Below are positions 59,828 through 64,000 of a stretch of 64,000 nt of DNA, one piece after another. The DNA is taken from positions 4,020,618-4,084,617 of the forward strand of contig OY848917.1 in NCBI GenBank assembly GCA_963693285.1, in the 5' to 3' direction. The stretch comes from Xestospongia muta (taxonomy: Eukaryota > Porifera > Demospongiae > Haplosclerida > Petrosiidae). Both the position numbers and the translations under genes were made by a program. How positions within the stretch are numbered: the first letter of the stretch is position 1; each line of letters starts with the position of its first letter. The notes beneath the pieces were generated by a model. That model saw only the letters and a program-made list of their open reading frames with translations, did no database searches and was not told the DNA's origin.

Positions 59828-62800
59828 TCATGATTCATAGTCTTCACAACTCTTGGGCTCTTCTAAGATCTCATCATCACTTTCATTTTGTTGACTTGAT
59901 GAATCATCAATAGATTCATATATTGGGTCATAAATTGATCCAAGATGTGGTGTGTCACCAAATTGTTTTTTAAAATCATCTTCTGAAACTTCAATATCTT
60001 TTGCACATTCTTGATAAGGATTTAGTTCAAGTGTATTGTTTCTTTGTGCTATTTCTAGCCTCCTCTTTAACTGATTGTTTCTAATTGTAACTATTAGCAA
60101 ACCACAAGTCACAATTACTATAGAATGGAAGAGTAACAAATAAGATTCAAGTCATTCAATGTATTGCTGTTCAAAAATAATGCATACACAAAAACCAATT
60201 CACAAACAGATGCATATAAATACTCTCTATATAAGCTATGCACTGATACTAGTTTGTGATGTTAACATCTCACACAAATAATATTTAATTATATGACATT
60301 GAAAATGTCTGAATGTTGATTTAGTAAAGTAACTTACATATCAAAACAATCAGTGCTATAACACCTATTATTATTATTATCGTTGTCACATTCTGTTTGT
60401 TAGCTCCTACTTCTCTCTATATGAAAAACATAACACAACCAATAATGATAATTCTACAATCATGAATATTCTTACTTTGACTATTGTTGTTGGAGTGCTG
60501 GAAGAAATCACTAATGTAGATAACGTTGTTGGAGTGGTGGAAGAAATCACTAATGTAGATAACGTTGTTGAAGTGGTGGAAGAAATCACTAATGTAGATA
60601 ACAAGGTACTGGTTGAACTGATGATATTGTGAGAAGAACCTAATAAATAATGGATATAAATGTATAATTGTGACTTTCATTGAAATCATTATGTATACAA
60701 TATAGCCCAGCCACAAGGACTGTATTGTAGGTACAGTGTGCTGTGACATAAAAAGGCAAAGCTTGTTTCATGGCACAACATACTGCATGTGCAATACAGT
60801 AAGTTACAGGTAGGGCTATAGCATGTTATGACTTGATACTATAGAAGTCCAAAGTGATGTTATAGCCCAGTCAGTATCTGCTGAATTCGGTGCTGTATCC
60901 TGGATAAAGTGCTGTTATCAAGTTTAAGCACCTTGTTAGCAGATTGAACTTCTTTGGTATCATGTCATAAAGCAATTCTTCACTAATTTTAGACATACTC
61001 ATAATTTTTGAACAGGCAGCCACATCACTATCATTGTTACATGGTAAACATCTAATCTGTCCACGATGAGGTTGGAATGATCGCTTACTACACGATGTAC
61101 AAGGTTTGAAACCAGATGCTGAGAATGTATCGTGTAAACATAGCTCTAGTACAGAAAGAAAGAGAGCAGTATAATAGTTACAATCATAAAATAATGTGAT
61201 ACCCAATGTCTGTACTCAGTGTACCAGTATTAGCATAGCCACACTACCATAAGGTACACTTAAAATAGCATTTTGTCATTTCAACTGTTGTCTTCATTAC
61301 CATAATCTCATCAATATGATGTAAACCCAATATTGAGTTACCACAAAGCCAAAACTGGTCTAACTCAATATGTATAGAGTCAACTAGAAGCCAAAAAGTA
61401 CTCTTTGTAGTTTATGTCCGATAATTGAAACTATGAGTAAGAGATAGATACTATTTCAACTTAACTAACTAGGTTTGTTACAGTTGAAATAGTATCTGCT
61501 TATAGCTTCAATTGAAGCCATGATTCAACTACTATAGCAAAGTGGGTGTAAACACAATGTGTTGTAGATGCAAATAGTTGGCTTTATGCATGTTAAGTGA
61601 AACTAATTTAATCATATGATGAAACTGTATTAATGAAGACCTCAGTTAAAATGACAAAATGTTTTTTTCAGTGTAGGAAGGCAAGTACTTCAGATCATTC
61701 ATATAAGAACATGCTATTTGCAAATTACCTATACAATCTGCTTTCATAGTTGCTCCAGAATGTACTGTGCTGAAATTTGCAGGGCATTGAACACAACTAG
61801 TTTGACCTTGCTGGTCTTGATAAGTACCTCTAGGGCACTCTGTGCACTGTGGTAATAACTCTTGTATGTAATGTCCATCACCAGTACTGACAAATGATGT
61901 CGTAAAAGACCCACTATAATATCCAGAAACACACATCACTACAAAATATGAAAGGTAGCAATACTGTTATCAGCATATTAATCACAATAGCTTACCACAA
62001 ATGAGATGGTTTGGATGGAGTCCATATCCAGGTGGACAGACATATGTACGAGGACCAATAGTATAGTCAACAACTGTCACATTATAGTAAGTATCCTTGA
62101 TGTATATATGTACATCTCCTTTTATTAAAAATGTGGTTAGGGAAAGCATACCATCTTCTAATTGATGTAAATGAGCGTTAACTTTGGAGACAATGGATTT
62201 CACATCATTCCTGGAATCATTAATTGCTATGACAGACTTTATGGCAAATTTCAAAATCAAAATATTTTCGAGCATTGAAACAGCTGGTTCACTGAATAAA
62301 GTAAGATTACCACTACTTTTGAGACTCTGTATAAGTGACCCTGCAATACTGGGATCAAGACTATAATTATCATTAGCAGATATAAAATTCACAGTCACTG
62401 GATACTCAATGCTTACAGTAATAGGATACAAAACGTTGAGATACGTTGGACTTGAAGTAATATTCCCAACTGAGTTGTATGCCATACACTTGTACCATCC
62501 TTTGTTACTTATTTTTGGCTTTATAACAGTATAGACATTAGAATTAACATCTGGTATTTCTTCCCAATTACTCTCCTTTGTTTGCTTGTAAAACCATTTC
62601 CAACCAGGTTGTGGAGTGCCATAAGCATCACAAGCCATTGATAAACCATTAATATATCCTTCATATACTGTGAGAACTGATGGAAGTGAGAGATTTAATT
62701 TTGGCACACTAAGCACTTCAATTATTATTGTAGGTGATTTGGCAGACCCAGCATTGTTGACAGCTATACATTGGTACTTTCCAGCATCTGACATCTGAAT

Positions 62801-64000
62801 GTTGTAATACAGTAAATCATTTGTGGAGCAATTAGGACATATTATGCCATCTTTTGTCCAGTACCATGTGACAGGATCACTAGATTCTACTTCACAATGC
62901 AAAGCATTTAGTTGGACTCCTTCTAAAACTTCAATAACAAGAGGTGGATAGTCTGTTATTACAGGTGGTTTTCTACACCAGTAATGAAGGGAATCAATTG
63001 ATAAAATGACATTCAGAAATTGAGACAGTGTGGAAATAGCCTCTTTGTATGACATACTCTTATCATAGCCAACTCTTGACAGACTCTCTTTGAAGGAGAG
63101 TAAATTATTAAGTATGAGTTTGGATTCATCTACTCTAGTGTCTTCAATTATATACTGAGTAAGTTTAAAGGCATTTTCGAGGCAATCTAAGAAACTGGAG
63201 CATCCAAATGACTCTGTCTGACTAGCATTAACATGAAGGTTCTCCATATTTACTTGCCAAATTGGGAAAGAAAATGTGGACAGAAGTTTTAAGAGATGAT
63301 CAATTGATGTATCTGCTTTACTGGAAAGATCAACAAGATTTTCAAGTAATGATTTTGCATTAAAATTATTGCCATACAGTTTCATCAAGTTTGTTTCATT
63401 GTCGACATTTGATATGTTCATTAAGACTTCCTTGGTATGGTTTAACTCTTCAAATGAGGATACCAGACTCTCTAATATCTGTTCGATATAGTTATTAATA
63501 TTTTGTATGCTGATGCAGGTGTCAGAGAAAAGGTGAGTTGATGTCACACTTTCAGTCATATCACGCTTTCTTCTCTCTCTAGTTTGACCTACAATATACG
63601 ATTGTAAAATATTGGTGGTAATTAGCCGAAGATTATAATGTTTTGGTTGTAGAAAATTGATTGTAACATTAACTTCAGAGGTTTTCTCAGATGAAGGAAC
63701 ATCGTATTTAATGTTGATGGGAAAAGCAACTGGAGTTTCATTCGTGAGAAGTACACTGAAAGACACATTTGTTATTATAATAAAATCCAATAACTGTGAT
63801 GGTGGGGGATTACTGACACTGATAAATGGATGATAAATCTTTGTTTCTTCAATAAGAGAATGATTTGATAACAAATTTATTAAATAGCTTTTCTCAGCAT
63901 TTTCTAAAGCAATACTAAGCAAATCATGTTGCTTCTGGATGGCAAGAAGTTGCACCTTTTCTTTTGTTAAATTGATGTTATTCATTACAAGTGAGTGCTT
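59828..64000 (-). CDS. Single-pass receptor: Ig domains, GCC2/GCC3 modules, Ser/Thr stalk (5' partial)
   Basis: Exons that keep phase are 61996->64000, 61729-61938, 60999-61145, 60476-60639, 60338-60416 and 59828-60117, giving at least 959 aa from a Met at 63985; the frame stays open to the edge, so the N-terminus probably lies outside. The long exon has a polybasic furin-like site RERRKRD near residue 140, a helical region, then two Ig domains (LHCEVESSDPVTWYW to DAGKYQCIAVNNAG; MACDAYGTPQPGWKW to GWYKCMAYN). Two following exons are GCC2/GCC3-type (CTECPRGTYQDQQGQTSC; CTSCSKRSFQPHRGQIRC). Next come a Ser/Thr-rich stalk of 13-residue repeats, a membrane helix (TTIIIIIGVIALIVLI and onward) and a tail of about 85 aa with NPYQ, YDPIYESIDD and EDYES. 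The tail has no kinase domain, so signalling would need recruited partners. The ligand is unknown. Confidence 0.85.
60486..60602 (-). repeat. Coding 39-bp minisatellite in the receptor stalk
   Basis: Three 39-bp units at 60486, 60525 and 60564 encode LSTLVISSTTPTT-like repeats just outside the membrane. Units differ at only a few bases. The length is a multiple of three, so copy-number change alters stalk length without breaking frame. The Ser/Thr content suggests O-glycosylation. Confidence 0.9.
61255..61675. mobile_element. MITE-like element in a receptor intron
   Basis: The ends are inverted repeats: 61269-61299 and 61631-61661 match as reverse complements at 28 of 31 bases, and similarity extends outward to TACACT (61255) and AGTGTA (61670-61675). 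Inside is another perfect inverted repeat (61447-61462 with 61483-61498, 16-bp arms) and a weaker one at 61330-61375. There is no coding capacity. It sits wholly in the intron between the two GCC2/GCC3 exons. Confidence 0.75.

Overview
The window is AT-rich invertebrate nuclear DNA. Genes are split by very short introns (43-75 nt) as well as larger ones, and metazoan-type multidomain proteins are present (NACHT-WD40, immunoglobulin, FYVE and Kelch domains, tyrosine-kinase-like kinases). The short introns and the tandem expansion of these families suggest a demosponge, most likely something close to Amphimedon queenslandica. That assignment is inference from gene style, not a database match.

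Layout. Positions 1-37.9 kb hold a decayed tandem array. Its backbone is five paralogous minus-strand genes for a kinase with a coiled-coil and proline-rich tail: A (cut by the left edge), B, C, D and E. Between them lie plus-strand remnants of a WDFY3/ALFY-like gene (an acidic linker exon, a WD40 end exon and FYVE exons), one intact plus-strand gene for a large beta-helix membrane protein (G1), a tail fragment of another (G0), and three decayed minus-strand copies of a second gene family (coiled coil plus kinase C-lobe, with Kelch remnants in two). The inferred ancestral unit reads: second kinase family (-), beta-helix gene (+), WDFY3 remnant (+), first kinase (-). Copies then lost different parts. 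The spacers contain Ty3/Gypsy integrase and C48-protease remnants, a hAT fragment with an 8-bp target duplication, a higher-order minisatellite and an expanded satellite inside an intron of kinase B.

From 40.8 to 51.4 kb are two more intronless beta-helix genes (G2, G3) from a recent duplication of about 6.7 kb that also copied upstream DNA. G1, G2 and G3 each encode a signal peptide, a large glycosylated ectodomain, a cysteine-rich neck, about nine membrane segments and a short tail ending in a Tyr-Tyr motif. I do not know a described function for this family.

From 52.4 to 59.6 kb is a four-exon NWD1-like gene (DUF4062, NACHT, WD40; 1592 aa). It converges on a minus-strand gene (59.8 kb to the right edge) for a single-pass receptor with a furin-like site, two Ig domains, GCC2/GCC3-type cysteine modules, a Ser/Thr repeat stalk and a tyrosine-bearing tail. 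The right half therefore pairs a cytosolic NLR-like sensor with surface receptors, while the left half is a fast-turnover kinase cluster. Any shared pathway is inference.
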